Shown here piece by piece: positions 23,515-36,020 of a DNA stretch of 64,000 nucleotides. Source of the stretch: Sipunculus nudus (taxonomy: Eukaryota > Annelida > Sipuncula > Golfingiida > Sipunculidae); NCBI GenBank assembly GCA_026874595.1, contig CM049316.1, forward strand, positions 6,712,339 to 6,776,338, given 5' to 3'. A program made the position numbers and the translations under genes. The notes under the pieces were generated by a model. The model worked only from the letters and a program-made list of their open reading frames with translations. It had not been told where the DNA came from and made no database searches. Position 1 is the stretch's first letter. Each line of letters starts with the position of its first letter.

Positions 23515-24367
23515 TGTTACAGGTGTCCCTTTTATTGTGTGCAGCAGTCTTGCATGTGTCTGTGTAGCGCTAGCATTGTCCGTAGCCATGGGAGACGCGC
23601 GAGGGTCTCACGTGTAGAAACACAGCGCTCATGCTAATCTGGAACTTTCTGGGCTGGTCGCGCTCTATGAGCGCGTGCCTTGTAATGTTCTTTGGTCGGG
23701 TGTATTATGTTTTTTTAGGTTCTTTGGATTGTTCGTGAAAAAGAAGTTTCTAGAATTTTCGGATGAAAAGTTATAACAAGGGGGTGTGTTTAAGAGCCGA
23801 GGAAAGGAGAGTGATAGAAAAATATTCCAGCGGACACAGAAGAGTGTGAATCACTTTGTGGACCTTTCGGATAATTGCAACAGTTATAGATCTCCTTCGA
23901 AATTTGTAACGGATTTTATATAGCCTTCGGTTTGCCTTTGGGATCACTATCAGAACTTCACTTTTGGATTATAACAAATTGATTTTGTGATTGAATTGGA
24001 CTATTATTCTCTGAGAAGATTTATGTGAACTGTTCATCTGGATTATACGTTTTAAAGGACTTGTTGTCGCTGTGACAGTGATGGTATCCAGGTACTGTAC
24101 ACTTTATTTATTATACTGTGTTATTGTATTGATTTACTGTTATACTGTTGTTATACTGTATAATTGTATTGATTTAACGTTTTGTAATGTTAGAGTTGTT
24201 TTCAGAATAAATTATACTTATTTGTTAACAAAAACACTGACTTTTTTATTAATTCCTCTAGACATTTCACGCTGCCTAGTGTTACAGAATCTGATTTTCC
24301 TATATTCCCGTATCAAAATTTATGCTCGTCACGACTACGTGATCTGTTGATATTAGGTTCAATAACT
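23515..24367 (+). mobile_element. 3' LTR of the Gmr1-like element
   Basis: It starts TGTTACAGGTGTCCC and ends GATATTAGGTTCAATAACT, where the last bases are mutated relative to the GTAACA end of sister copies. It directly follows the polypurine tract. Landmarks shared with the four other LTR copies are TGTAGAAACACAGCGCTCAT, TTATAAC/TATAAA near 23771, GTGGACCTTTCGGATAA, and the AATAAA signal (24206-24211). No matching 5' LTR or primer-binding site exists upstream, so the element is 5'-truncated. The 92-codon frame at 24072-24350 lies wholly in the LTR and is not a gene. Confidence 0.92.
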
Positions 24368-25524
24368 ATTTGTCAATTGAAATTGAAATTTTCAAAATCA
24401 GGGGGAAACTATACAAAACTGGGAAACCGACTCAGTCGGGCCAAGTTGAGTTGAGGCGGGTCGCGCCGGAAGTACCCTCTGAACACAGCGCGTGACCTCC
24501 TGGTGACCTTCCGCTCACACGCAGTGAGAAATAGTACCTCGAAGAACATCTGAATGTGCTTAGGATACCTGCATTGTCATTGGTTTAATGTTTTGCAGAG
24601 GGACAGCACCGCCTGGTAGCCAAATCTGACTGGCAACCGCGGATTATTGCAGCGGGTTGTGTAACGAAAAGTTGAGCATAGCGTAACCGCTATTTATGGA
24701 GCGTAAACCGTACCTAGAACCCACTGAGTCGTATAAGAATCTAATAAGGCCACTACGATTATTAGCCACGTTTGACGACGTTTTGCAAGGGTTCGTAGGA
24801 TTTAAGTAGGATGTCAGGAGGATCTGCTACGGTTAGACGAAGTCTCGTGATGGAAACTAAATTATATAAATTGGTTCAAACTTAAATTATTAAAAGGCGG
24901 TTTCTGAATATCCTGGTCCTTTGGCCTTCAATTGCTTTATAAGTGGACCCTGTAGGCCTCATTTTTCATTAGGACCATTTTATTATAAGTTTGTTCATTT
25001 GTAACACTGCCCTGATATATAGGCTGTTTTGTCTTAGCGGCACTAAGAATATTCCTAATCTTTGTTTCATACTTATGGGAAGAGCATGGACACCTCATCA
25101 GACTGAGATTGATCGTTGGGAGCAACATTTCCAGGTTTTCCTTTACAGTATACTGTTTTGTGAATATCTAATTAAGGATTTAAAACTGCTCAAACGTCGA
25201 AACTGCACAGAAAAATGCACCGTAGTGGACCCTAGTAAACCGCAGTTAAACCTACTCATGCCGCACTGGGACTCTACTAGAGCCGGGATGACCGTACTGG
25301 CGACGAGTTGGCGCCCTCTTGGGGCCGTAGTTAAACATGGTCACATCGGCATAACACGTAATGCCACCCTACTGAAGCCGTTAATAGCCCGTAGGAAGAC
25401 CCTACTGAAACCTTAGAAGGACTGTCAGTACAGAATTTTATCCCGGTTTTAGAGTCAAAACCGTGGTCAACCGTGGCAGAGGGGCACCGGGATCCAAAAC
25501 CGGGAATGTATGACAAGGGCCCTA
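24368..25524. other. Unassigned block between gypsy LTR and resumption of unit C
   Basis: This block is more GC-rich than its surroundings and belongs neither to the megarepeat nor to the LTR family. The part after 25190 is built from short recurring words (CCCTACTGAA, CCTAGTAAACC, GACTCTACTAGAGCC). A 141-codon frame (24991-25416, +) is open but has no motif I recognise. A 66-codon frame overlaps it on the other strand, so I do not call it a gene. It could be the right half of the element whose left half is 20956-21375. Confidence 0.4.
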
Positions 25525-27440
25525 GGGGCATTTTGGATTAGTGACAGGTTTGAAATTTGATAGCACACGTCCTCCTAGGGGTACCAATGTTCTGATACAA
25601 TATATTTTTTTAAAATAATTCTTATAAAGGAGTCGCAGGTGGACATAAAGCCTTCAAGATGACGAAATAGAAGCGGACAATCAGGAAAGCTGATTACAAA
25701 AGGGGACCTTTCTTCGAAGAGCGTAAATCAACCATGATATTAAAATTGAAGTCTTAATATCTTCAACCTGTGTAGGAACAGGTGAAAATAGTTTTCTGGA
25801 CGAAGGTCGACAGAGGTGGCACCCCCTATAGTATATTTTATATATTAGTCACATCATCAGCATTTCGGCAAAACTATGTTATGACAACTACAGCCGTTCT
25901 CGAGAAAGCTCGCTTATTGTATAAGCATTGGTATGGTCCAATTCTGATCAAACGTGCTGAAAGATGTACTTGAGGCACGCACATTATACCAATTTCATCA
26001 GCCAATAAACAGTGTTTTTTAGGCACTCTTGGAATATCGGAAAACCCGACTTTCAAAGTCTTAAATCTTTTTTCCGCTGCGTAGCCCGCAGATGAGTCGC
26101 AAAGGTGACCAAATTTAAAGTTTTTTCAGATATTTTGCCAAGACCTGTATGGATATTGAGCAAGAATTTTCTAGGTTCTCTAGGTTTAACAGTTACGAAT
26201 TTTGCACTGTGATGGACGACGGAGAAAAACCCATTGACACTGCTCAGCATGAATAAAGTTAGCTGATCTATTTAACGCATGACAGTTAAGAAAATAACAT
26301 TTTTTAGTATTCCACAAGCATTGCACTGTAAAATAAAGTACATTAAGACAGTAACATAATCAAATATTTATGATTTCACTACATTTTTATAGGAGTGATA
26401 ATATGCGAAATTGATATGAACCATAAGTTCATGAATGATCACATCATCTGGGAAAAAAGTTATCTGTTTATCATTTATTCTATGTAAAAGAAATGAAAAT
26501 CAACGCACTTCCAGAATATTTGATCAGTATCTTAGTTATCAGTTTCTCTACTGGTATATATATTGGAAGGAAAAGTTATATAATGTCTGTGGCTTTTCCA
26601 TGCTACAAGCAAATGATAAACCATAAAGGTTATAAAGATTGATACTTTGATACACGATGATACTTTCCAGGCCATTGCTTTCAAGTGTTACTACAAAGAA
26701 AACATTAGGTTCTGTCCATTTTTGGTCCTGTTCAAATCCATCTGTTTTTTAAAGCAGAGCACATGCTCAACTAGTAGTGCAAACTGATTAATATTTTTTC
26801 ATATAATGTCGCATTACTTTCATCTTAATTCACCGTCCTTTTGTATAAGAGGATAATCTTCTTGCGTGAGGGCAAGGGCTTATTTTAAAGATTGTAATAA
26901 TTATAATCACTGTGAATATTTATTGTTATTAATTAAGCCACTTAAACTGATTCATAAATTATTAAGTCTGTTTGCAATACAATCGTATGATGTGTCAATA
27001 TAAGACGTTATACTAATAATAATAATAGAATAATAAGTAGAATTTGTTTTGACCATATTTCAGATATTTCGTTGGAAGGAATAAGATGAGATTTGTTACA
27101 GCATTTTGTCAAGGCATCAGCTGGAATCTCTGAGGTTTTCTTCTTACTTTATTTTTTCATCTCCAGACATTGGTGAGGCAACGCACCTTGCCTCTTCATA
27201 CATACATCAGCACGACGAAGTCATTTTCTCAGAAGGAAGTACCTAGTTTGTCTACAAAATATCTTCACATGTTTTCAACTGATTTATTGACAGACTATGG
27301 GTGACAGGTAAAAAGATTTTATTTTATTTGAGATTTTCTAGGGGATCAATACATTTCAATTTTACCGATCCTGTTAAAAAATATATATGTTTTCTCACAT
27401 TTGAAATCTAAATATAACTAAAGCCGTGATATTCCGGCAT
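25525..27440 (+). repeat. Megarepeat unit C, second part
   Basis: Similarity to unit A resumes with GACAGGTTTGAAATTTGATA (~25542; A about 9617) and continues through the TGTGTAGGAACAGGTGAA landmark (25769). It then follows the 10040-10480 equivalent and the 10590 equivalent (GATCACATCATCTGGGAA). From about 26700 it follows unit D (34600-35040). No gene seen. Confidence 0.78.
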
Positions 27441-28029
27441 AATGCCAGGCTTATTTATAACTTGCTGCCTTGTATTGTTTTGAAAAGTTTGCGAATTTGT
27501 TTACCATGTGCAACTTTCTTTTTTATATTTTTTTCAGAAATTTGATACGTTGAACGCGGACAACAAAAAAACACTCGGACGTGAATGACCGCACCCAGCT
27601 CAAATTAACAATAAGTGGCCTTGTATTCTCATGGAAGCTCCCTGGCATATTTCAAGTCAACTTATAACACACTTAGTTTGATTGGTTAGACAACACAATA
27701 TTTATGAACAAAATGAAAATAAAAATATAGAATTTGTGAATAAATAAACTTTTAATCGTCTCGAAATTATTATTTGATCTTCTTTGAATCAAAGACCTGA
27801 GATAAACCGATGAGTTCTTTGACGACATGCCTCATCAGTACCGAAAATTGATTCAGGTATTTTTCGTAGATAAGAGGTCCATTATTATCTCTAAGGAAAC
27901 TTGCTGAATACTATTTCTTCTCGCCTATGTTCCATTTCCAGCAAATCCACGTGTTTGTATTAGGACAGAGGTTACCACACTTTGGAGGCACCGAGGCACA
28001 CTTTAAAGGCACCTCAATTGATTTCTCAA

Positions 28030-28370
28030 CGAAAATTCACGCATATTTAATGAGGCCAGAGGTCACCAGACTGCTTTGTACGGGCCAATTCGTGGTGTCG
28101 CCGCGATAACGTACAAGGACTTTTAAGAATTTTAATTAAACTCAATAGAAATAATAATCAATATAAGATCTCACCTACTTTTTTTTTTCTAGCAAAAATC
28201 ATTCATATTTAATGAGGTCAAAGGTCGCCACACTTTTTTGGCACCGCCCTGACCTACCAAATGTCTGATTGATTTTCAAATAACTCGTATGTATTAAAAA
28301 AATACAGTTTCTGACCGGAGTTACATGCCGAGCAAATTCAAGCATATTTAATGATGTCAGAGGTCAAAAT
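28030..28370. repeat. ~150-bp tandem repeat, 3 copies
   Basis: CATATTTAATGAGG(C/T)CA followed by GAGGTC recurs at about 28041, 28204 and 28344 (the last reads ATGATGTCAGAGGTCAAA). The intervening sequences are partly alignable. Non-coding. Confidence 0.75.
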
Positions 28371-28410
28371 ATGCGACAGGCGTATTATGCACCATTTGCT
28401 CTTATTGTTT

Positions 28411-28625
28411 TTCCCATTATTATTTTCATTATTATTATTATTATTTTAATTATTATTATTATTATTATTATTATTTTTATTATCAGTGTCATTATTATAA
28501 TTATTATTGTTATTCATCTTATCAGTATAATGGTCATCATCATTATTATTATTATTAACATTATTATTATTATTGTTATTATTATTAGTAGTAGTAACAG
28601 TAGTAGTAGTAGTAGTAGTATTGCC
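28411..28625. repeat. Imperfect (ATT)n then (AGT)n microsatellite
   Basis: Some 160 bases of ATT repeats with interruptions are followed by about 35 bases of AGT/GTA repeats. Poly-isoleucine and poly-serine frames through it are artefacts. Confidence 0.95.
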
Positions 28626-28639
28626 TCCACCAGGAGGGT

Positions 28640-29590
28640 ACGTTTCCCGTTGTAAAGACTTCAGATTACCCCTTCTATCAGGTTACCCCGGTAATCTGAA
28701 ATCGATTTCAGATTACCTCCGGGGTTACCCTGAAACTAATTTCAGGTTATCCCCTACTGTTCAGATAACCCCCTCGCTGATCTAGACTATATGATTACTT
28801 TTTGTAGGTAGGAGCTCGGCATCCTCGGCTGGCTTGTGATATAGTGGTCAGCTCCGTCGCATCGTACATTATACATTATGAATGTATGTATCAATTTGTC
28901 CTGTACTATGAGAAAATACGGGACTTTTTGTGTCATTTTTTTATTTCAAGTCGTCAAAATTTTCTCGGACCGAAATTTACCGGTTTTTTTATTTTCTTTT
29001 TCGAAGAAATAATCGTTTCGAAATTAACACCAAAATAGACTTTTAACCATTTTTCCATGTACAAACTCAATGTCTCACTTCAACGGCCTCATTAGACCAG
29101 CCGAGATGATAGCTGCAGTATGCTTGTCAGTTACCGTATAATCACAAAAGATAACATTTCAATTATAGATTTAATTATCATTTTTGTAAAGTGCAAGACT
29201 GCATGTTTCATTTATAGTTGTGTATTTATAATCTAACCGGACAGAGAGTGTTTTGTACCTTTTGTACTACAGAGATAAGGAAAATTTAATAATAATAATC
29301 ATCATCGTTAATTTTACTATTGTTATTATTATAAATAGTAGTAGTATTTTTTGTTATAGGGTTACTTATGTTTATGTATGAGATAAATATCTAAATAATC
29401 AAAAGTAAACATTGGGGGAGGGGGTTAATCTGAAATTGGAGGGGGTAATCTCAAATCGAATTCAGATTACCCCGGGGGTAATCTGAAATCGGTTTCAAGT
29501 TACCGAGGGGTAATCTCAAATCGATTCCAGATTACCCCCGATAATCTGAAAGGGGGGGGGGGGTAACTGAAATCGCTACACCGGTACATG
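28640..29590. mobile_element. Block bounded by GGTAATCTGAAATC palindromic clusters
   Basis: Two clusters of the motif CAGATTACC / GGTAATCTG face each other at 28660-28765 and 29415-29570. The left cluster holds a perfect 28-base palindrome at 28690-28717 (half-site GGTAATCTGAAATC). The right holds a 27-base palindrome at 29461-29487 with a single central base and a run of twelve G at about 29551-29562. The roughly 650 bases between are AT-rich and without a recognised gene. The copy at 35.6-36.2 kb in unit E lacks this block, so it is likely a foldback or MITE-type insertion. Exact ends not determined. Confidence 0.55.
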
Positions 29591-30594
29591 TGTGTGTTTA
29601 GTTGTTTTCTCTTGGTTTGCTCACAACGTAACTCACGCAGTGAAATCATGAAATCTTTAGGACAATTCGAGAATAGAACAGGATCAGGCTTCATTATACA
29701 TTCCTCGGGAACTTTAAGGGATAAGTTAATCTGTTACTTGTACACTCTGACTTTGTATTTGTATGGTTTGTATTAGGAAGCTACTTAGCGCAGGCATCTT
29801 GCCACTTCATGATGCATTAAATTACTAAACCAGAAAATGCTGAAGATGGAGCTCCTTTCAGTGTCGGGTTCCATGGCAGGTGTCCTTTCATTGATTTCCA
29901 TGAACTATTTCCGTTTGCTGACATCGGTATCAGATAATTAAGTGGTCACACAATGCGGGTTTTGCGAGTATTTTCCCGGTTACAACACATACTGCTTCTA
30001 TTCCTTCATCTTGAATAATGACTGTAAACCACCTTATTTAAAGGTCTATTAAATGTCTTGTAAACATTTTGTGAAAAAATCAAAACCACCGTAGTAAGAT
30101 AGTGAGAGTATGGACAATTGTGGTACATTAAAAAATGTATCAGTTTGGATATAATTCATGATACATTAAATTAGTGACAGTGAGAATATTGATGGGAATT
30201 GTATTTGTATCATTGTGGATATTGCTTGTATATTGAATTTTTAAAAAATAATAGACGGAACCGCCTCTATTTTTAATGCCATCTATACTTAATATGTACA
30301 TCGGCCAACTTTAATTCCGTTTTCGGACTACATGACAGGACAGTAGCATATGCTTCCTCCCACTATATGTCCTTTTGTGTATTTGGCTCGACGACCAATT
30401 GTGAAGTCATTCTGAATGCCGGGTCATACCGCCGATGACGGCAAACTTGTGGCTCGGGGAATGGTGCTTTGATATAATTGGGTAATTACCGCCACCTAGT
30501 TCACGAAATGTGGGACTTCTGGGGCAGTTAATCTGGTTCTGAAATTCGAACGCTCTTAAGAGGGTGTGTGTTACAGGTTTATATAAAAGCGGAT

Positions 30595-30695
30595 CGAACT
30601 GTCTCGCTAGGGAAGCTTATTTTTTTCTGGTGAAGCAGTTTGAACACGGAACATGTGCGCCACCGGCATGGGTTCGAATACCGAATCGGCCCAAT
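30595..30695 (+). repeat. Possible tRNA-derived SINE head in unit D
   Basis: CTGGTGAAGCAGTTTGAACA resembles an A-box region and CATGGGTTCGAATACCG a B-box (one mismatch to GGTTCGANNCC), at a tRNA-like spacing. No full cloverleaf or tail was seen. Confidence 0.3.
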
Positions 30696-32521
30696 ATATT
30701 CCTCTGGGCAATTTGTTATCGTAACAAACATCATAAAACATTCCATATATTCCTAATATATTTGCCATAACATTTACAATGAAATACCTTATATTTCAGA
30801 TCTTCTCCATTTTAAGCCAACTCCACTACTCCGTACATATCCGACAGAGTATCAAATTGGGACGTAAGTCCATATTTTATTAAATTGACTAGCTTCTAGT
30901 TCCTGGACCTGAGTCATAAACTATCCTCCCTTATTTCATTGACATAAATTAACCGGCTGTTTCTCTTTTCGTTTCTTAACCCTGCAGTCATTGAAGGTGA
31001 GAGCTTGAGCACAATCAATGCATTTTACACACCTCACAATTATAGTCCTAGCTTCTTCCTATATCTGGCACGGTAGGCGTTCAATTTAGTCTTTTTGTTC
31101 CTATTTTCGATTTCTGCCTGGTTTCATTGGCATATCCTTTTAATTTAAAAGATCTTTAATCCTTATTTTCTGTATCACATTCCTATTAATTCGAATCATA
31201 TTCGCTAAATTTACGTGTTTACTGCTGTGGTCCAATGGCTCTTTCACCTTTAACTTGAATTTCCTGCTGTTCAATTTCTTCTCTGCCTGCGTATATAAAT
31301 TACCAGTTCCCTGTTATTCCGTTAAAAACTTCTACTTCTCTGTTGATTCTTTATTCATCAAAGGACCATAAAGTCCTGTTTTAAGTCTATCCTTTTTTGC
31401 TTTCTCTGTGTACATTTCATTTTAGGTTTTTCAACAATTTCTGTTCAATGTCCTTTACACTAGTCATTTATTTATTATAGGTAACGCCGAACCTCTATTA
31501 AAAAATAAACAGATCAGGTCATAACTACCCTTTTTCATATGCTACTGCGGTGAACTCATAAAGGTCACATGATAATATGTAAGCTAACTTCGAATTAATT
31601 ATTGTTTTGTTTTCATAGCGACAGCATGCTTTGTAAGTTCTTAACCTTTTACCATATATCCTTCAGCTGAAATTGTTTTAAGGGACATTTACCCGAAAGT
31701 AAACAAAAGATATACCACTTTGAGTTTTACCATTTTGAGCGGCCTATTCATAATGTTATGTTTTTACAAGTGATGTTACGCGTATTATACAAAATCAAAA
31801 AGGGATTTTTTATCAATTAATTTCCCTTGTTTATTCCTGCTTTATGAAAAATGAGGTTTTTGAATTTTCAATCCACAGTCGAACAATAAAAAGAAAGCTA
31901 AATAGGATGTAACAAATGGTAACGTATCGTGATGCTTAACATATTTGAATTACGAAATAGATGGCCTCTATATTCATAATGATCCCTTCTGGAAGGTATA
32001 CTCTGTAACCTACTGTTTATTATCAGGAGTGTTACACCAACGTTTTAAATATCTGAATCGGGAATCTAGATCTAATGACAAAATAACGAACATGATTGTA
32101 TATACTAAAGGTGAGTTATGAATTCTATTTGTTTCAATACCACTGTCAGATCATTTTGCATGTCACGAGCAAATACATATGTTCCGTATCGGTTTATGCT
32201 GTTAGTGGTACAGGCATCTTTTCATTGTGTTCTGAAATAAGTACCTTTATTACATAGACAAATCTGAGAAGCTTATCCTATTTACATTTTTCAATGGTAT
32301 CTGTAAAATCACTTCTTTATTACATTTTAAGCGTACAGGGCATCAAATTTGTTATATTTGTTGTCCTCTTTATGTGAAATTAATTAAATTTTTTTCTTCA
32401 CATTGTCTCCTATTCAGTCGGGGACTAAACGCTTTGAAATTAGAGATATGCACCATGCACTGTGGTATGTTTTATTTGAATGCAGTTTAAGGAAATTCAA
32501 TCTCACTGTGTATCAAAATGT

Positions 32522-32562
32522 GATTATTATTATCATAATTATTATTATTATTATTATTATAT
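32522..32562. repeat. (TTA)n microsatellite, unit D
   Basis: It is at the position equivalent to 8880 in unit A, preceded by ATCAAAATGTGA. Confidence 0.9.
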
Positions 32563-35500
32563 TCCTCGTTATTGTAATGAATTTTATATTAGTATATTTC
32601 ATTGATACCTAATAAATGATTTTAATTATTTTTTTATACTGAGTACACGCATTTTCATCCTATACTTTACCTGTCTCTCCTATCCTTACTATACTTGCAC
32701 TTTATCCTCCAGTCCGCATGCTCCAATTTCTTCTTTTCCTACATGTTTATTCATATAACAGAACTGTAAAATCCGACGGGACAGTAATGAGACAAGACAC
32801 TCAAATTCCTCTTTTCTGAAATACCCTTTAATTTTTATTTTATATGGAATGCATTAATCTAACCCAACATCCAAAGAACAGGCGCAAAACACGGAAATGA
32901 TACATCACCTGCCGTTAAATGCTGTTCCTGTTGTCAATTTTAAATTGCGATAATCTGATTTTTGCTCCAGCTACGGCTTTCATCCGCTGTCCTCCCGTTC
33001 ATGTTCATACAAAATCATCTTGGAGTTGGAGGTAACTTAACAATTATTTTGAATCGAGCATACGTTGAAAAGAAGTATTTAAATGTGCAACTTCTTATGT
33101 CATTATCCGGTTTCATTATTCGTGCGGCACAACCTAAAATACATAAATTAATTAGTAATAGAACTTTAAAATAATTATCTTCGTAATCAAGATCTCCTTT
33201 ATAGATAATACCTGCAAAATGAGACCTCAACTTCCTGTTCGTACTGGATTTGGAATCATAATTTAATAATTCAGCGGAATGGTCCATAGAGTTCTTGAGA
33301 TAATGCACGCGAAAGAAATATTTAGATCGCAGGGCCATATTGGATTTGTGACGTTTGAAATTCGATATCACACATCCTCCAAAAGGGAACCAATGTTCTG
33401 GTAAAAATCTTCAACAATAGCTCGAAAAGGTTTAAAAAAAAGCTCACAAAGAGGTGACGGGTGAACTTACGGCCGGAAAGACGACAAAATGAGAAATGGA
33501 GAGACAGAAAAAATGATTACAACAGGGTACCATTCTTGGCAGAGCCTTAATCGGCCATGCCATGCAAATGTTACTATCTTCTGCCCTGTGTAGGAACAGG
33601 TGAAGTTATCCTTTTGGGTTTACATAGGTGGCACCACCGAAAGTATATTTTGCATAATGTTAACATTTTTTAGTATGTCGGCAAAAATATATGATGTCAG
33701 CTACAGCCGTTCTCGAGAATTCTCGCTTACAGTCAAAGTATTTTCCCCATAACAATTAATGGATTTTGAGTGCTGAGGCGATTAAACATGTTTTCTTCTC
33801 GTTACTTATAGAATACAGGTCCAATTCTGTTCAAACTTGCTGATAGTCTGAAAGGCACATATTTCAATTTCATTGACCAACAAATAATGTGAATTCAGCA
33901 CTCTTGGAAATTCAGAAAGCCTGGTTTTCAAGTTGCATAAAATCATGTGTGAGCGTAGTTCACTGAATAATAGTTACCGTGACCAAATTCCATGTGTTTG
34001 CAGATATTTCGCCAAGACCTGTCTCGATGTTGAGCAAGAAATGTATAGTTTTAATAGTAAGGAATTGTGCGCTGTGATGGGCATAGGACGTCAGAGAAAG
34101 AGCCATCAACACTGCTTTGTCTGACTAAAAGTTAGCCGAGCTAGTAAACAATTAAAAGTTTTTAAAAATAACTTTTTAGTATCATACAAACATTGCACTG
34201 AAAAACAAACGGGAGATTATAATAGTTAAATATTCATGATTTCCCCAATTTTTTAACCACACGTGTTACTTTATCTTAATAAATATTTTGAATGGCCAAT
34301 AATCTGGGAGTAGATATTTATTTATATATCTATTTATGAGTTCTTTCATGGAAGAGAAATAAATATTAACACACTTTCAGAACTTTCTATTATCAGCATT
34401 ATTAACTGCCTTCTCAACTGGTTATTATATTGCATGGAATAATTACATAATTTCAGTGGCTTTCCGTGCTACATGCAAATTAAACACCAGAAGTCTGTCG
34501 GCCAAATATAGGGATCTAAAAATATATGTCATAAATCTAAAGGGTTCTACACGGTGCCACATTCCAATCCGAGGCTGTCCAGTGTTTCTGTATTAAAAAA
34601 AATCGGCCAATTTCAAATCCACATATTTTTTATACTTTCATTAGAGCAAAAACTGTACTGCCAGGATCCGTGCCATGTGATAACTATTTTGTCACATAAC
34701 TTCGCATTACCTTCACCGTGATTCACCTTGCAGAAAACCGTCTTTTTGTATTAAGAGGCTAATCTTCTTGCTTTTGAGCCAATGGCTTGTACTAAAAATT
34801 ATGATAAATATAAAAAGTGTGAATATTTATAGTTATTTATTAAGCATTTATGCCGAGTCATCAATGATTAAGTCTGTTTGCATTACAAACGTATGATGTT
34901 GCAATATAAGAGGTTATATAAGCAGAATAATAACTATGTTTGATTTTTACCAACTGGATTTCAGATTCGTCTTTGGATGGTATAAGTATTTTTGTAAAGG
35001 CTTCAGTTGGGATCTCTGAGGTTCTCTCCTTTTTTTGCTGTTTTATCTTCAGACTTTGGTTGAAGATCGAATCTTGACAAATAAAACAGAAAAATACCTA
35101 AACATTTTAAATGAAACAAAATCTACAAATAATTGCCATGCTAATGTATAACTTGTATAACTTGCTGCCTTGTATTATCTTGACAAGTTTATGATCATGT
35201 TTACCGTGTGCAACTTCCTTTCCATCATCTAGTGTCTAGAACTGAAGAAGTTGAAACAACAAGAAAAATGCCAATGTAAACGACCGCACACAGCTGACAT
35301 GATCGTCACAAATTAGCAGTAAGCGGCCTCGTATACTAATGGAAGCTCCCTGTGATATATATAAAATCAACATATAACACTCCTTGATTTATTGGTTAGA
35401 AAACACATTTTTTATGAACCGCATGGAGACAATGAAAATGTAGAATTTGCGTAAAATTAAAAAAAAACTTTTAATCGTCTTGACATTACCATTTAATGGT

Positions 35501-35609
35501 CTTTGAATTCATGACCTGAGATAAAATGAAAATGAGGTCCTTGATGATAAGCCTTATTAGTAATGAATATTGATTCAGGAGTTGTTTATTATCCGCTTGA
35601 CCTAGAAAC

Positions 35610-36020
35610 CTTTTAATGAAAACTTATGAAAGTAAAAAAACTCCTTGGAAACTTGGAAATATGAATTTAGGTCACTGTGACCTATATTACTGGCCAAAAA
35701 AATAAGCTCCCAGACAGACAGACAGGATACAAAACCTTACTGTTGGACCCGGAATCTTCTGTCTTGACATCCAGTGATGTCCTTCAAAGATGTGCATGGT
35801 AAGTTTTTGTTAGCTGACAGCAAACAAAAAGGCTAGATTACATGGGAATTACTGGACATATTATCATGAAATTTTTTCTGCGTGTTGATTTTTAAAATCT
35901 TCATTTGCTGAAGTTGAATTTGGGATACCACCTACGAATTTGGCATTTAGATGATAACATTCCTTTTGTGAATATCTTCTTTGTCGGCTGAGCGTCATGA
36001 CCCATTGGTCAATTAACAGT
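35610..36020 (+). repeat. Single-unit copy of the AGGTCA-palindrome repeat
   Basis: It matches one unit of the array at 40510-41795. CTCCTTGGAAACTTGGAAAT is followed by AGGTCACTGTGACCT (35669-35683), a CAGACAGACAGACAGG stretch, and the end motif GGCTGAGCGTCATGACCCAT (about 35988-36007). The copy shows the minimal form of this repeat family. Confidence 0.7.

Larger units (their letters stand above)
27441..35150 (+). repeat. Megarepeat unit D
   Basis: Landmarks in order: GTTGAACGCGGACAACAAAA (27551), AGAGGTCCATTATTATCTCT (~27872), GAGAATAGAACAGG and TTTGTATTTGTATGG (29670-29770), TGTGTTCTGAAATAAGTACC (~32226), the TTA microsatellite (32522), ACCCAACATCCAAAGAACAG (~32862), ATGCACGCGAAAGAAA (~33303), TGTGTAGGAACAGGTGAA (33587) and GGAATTGTGCGCTGTGATGG (~34062). 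It carries a local tandem repeat, a microsatellite block and a palindrome-bounded insertion in 28.0-29.6 kb. It lacks the hAT-like MITE seen in A and B. Frames such as 33015-33371 (-) and 33933-34124 (+) do not stay open in the sister units. Confidence 0.78.

Noticed and set aside
24072-24350. 92-codon frame
   Set aside because: Lies entirely inside the 3' LTR and is rich in simple AT sequence; other LTR copies have stops.
28371-28785. Poly-isoleucine, poly-serine and poly-valine frames
   Set aside because: Translations of the (ATT)n and (AGT)n microsatellite.
33015-33371. 118-codon minus-strand frame in unit D
   Set aside because: The sister units do not keep this frame open, and no motif is recognisable.
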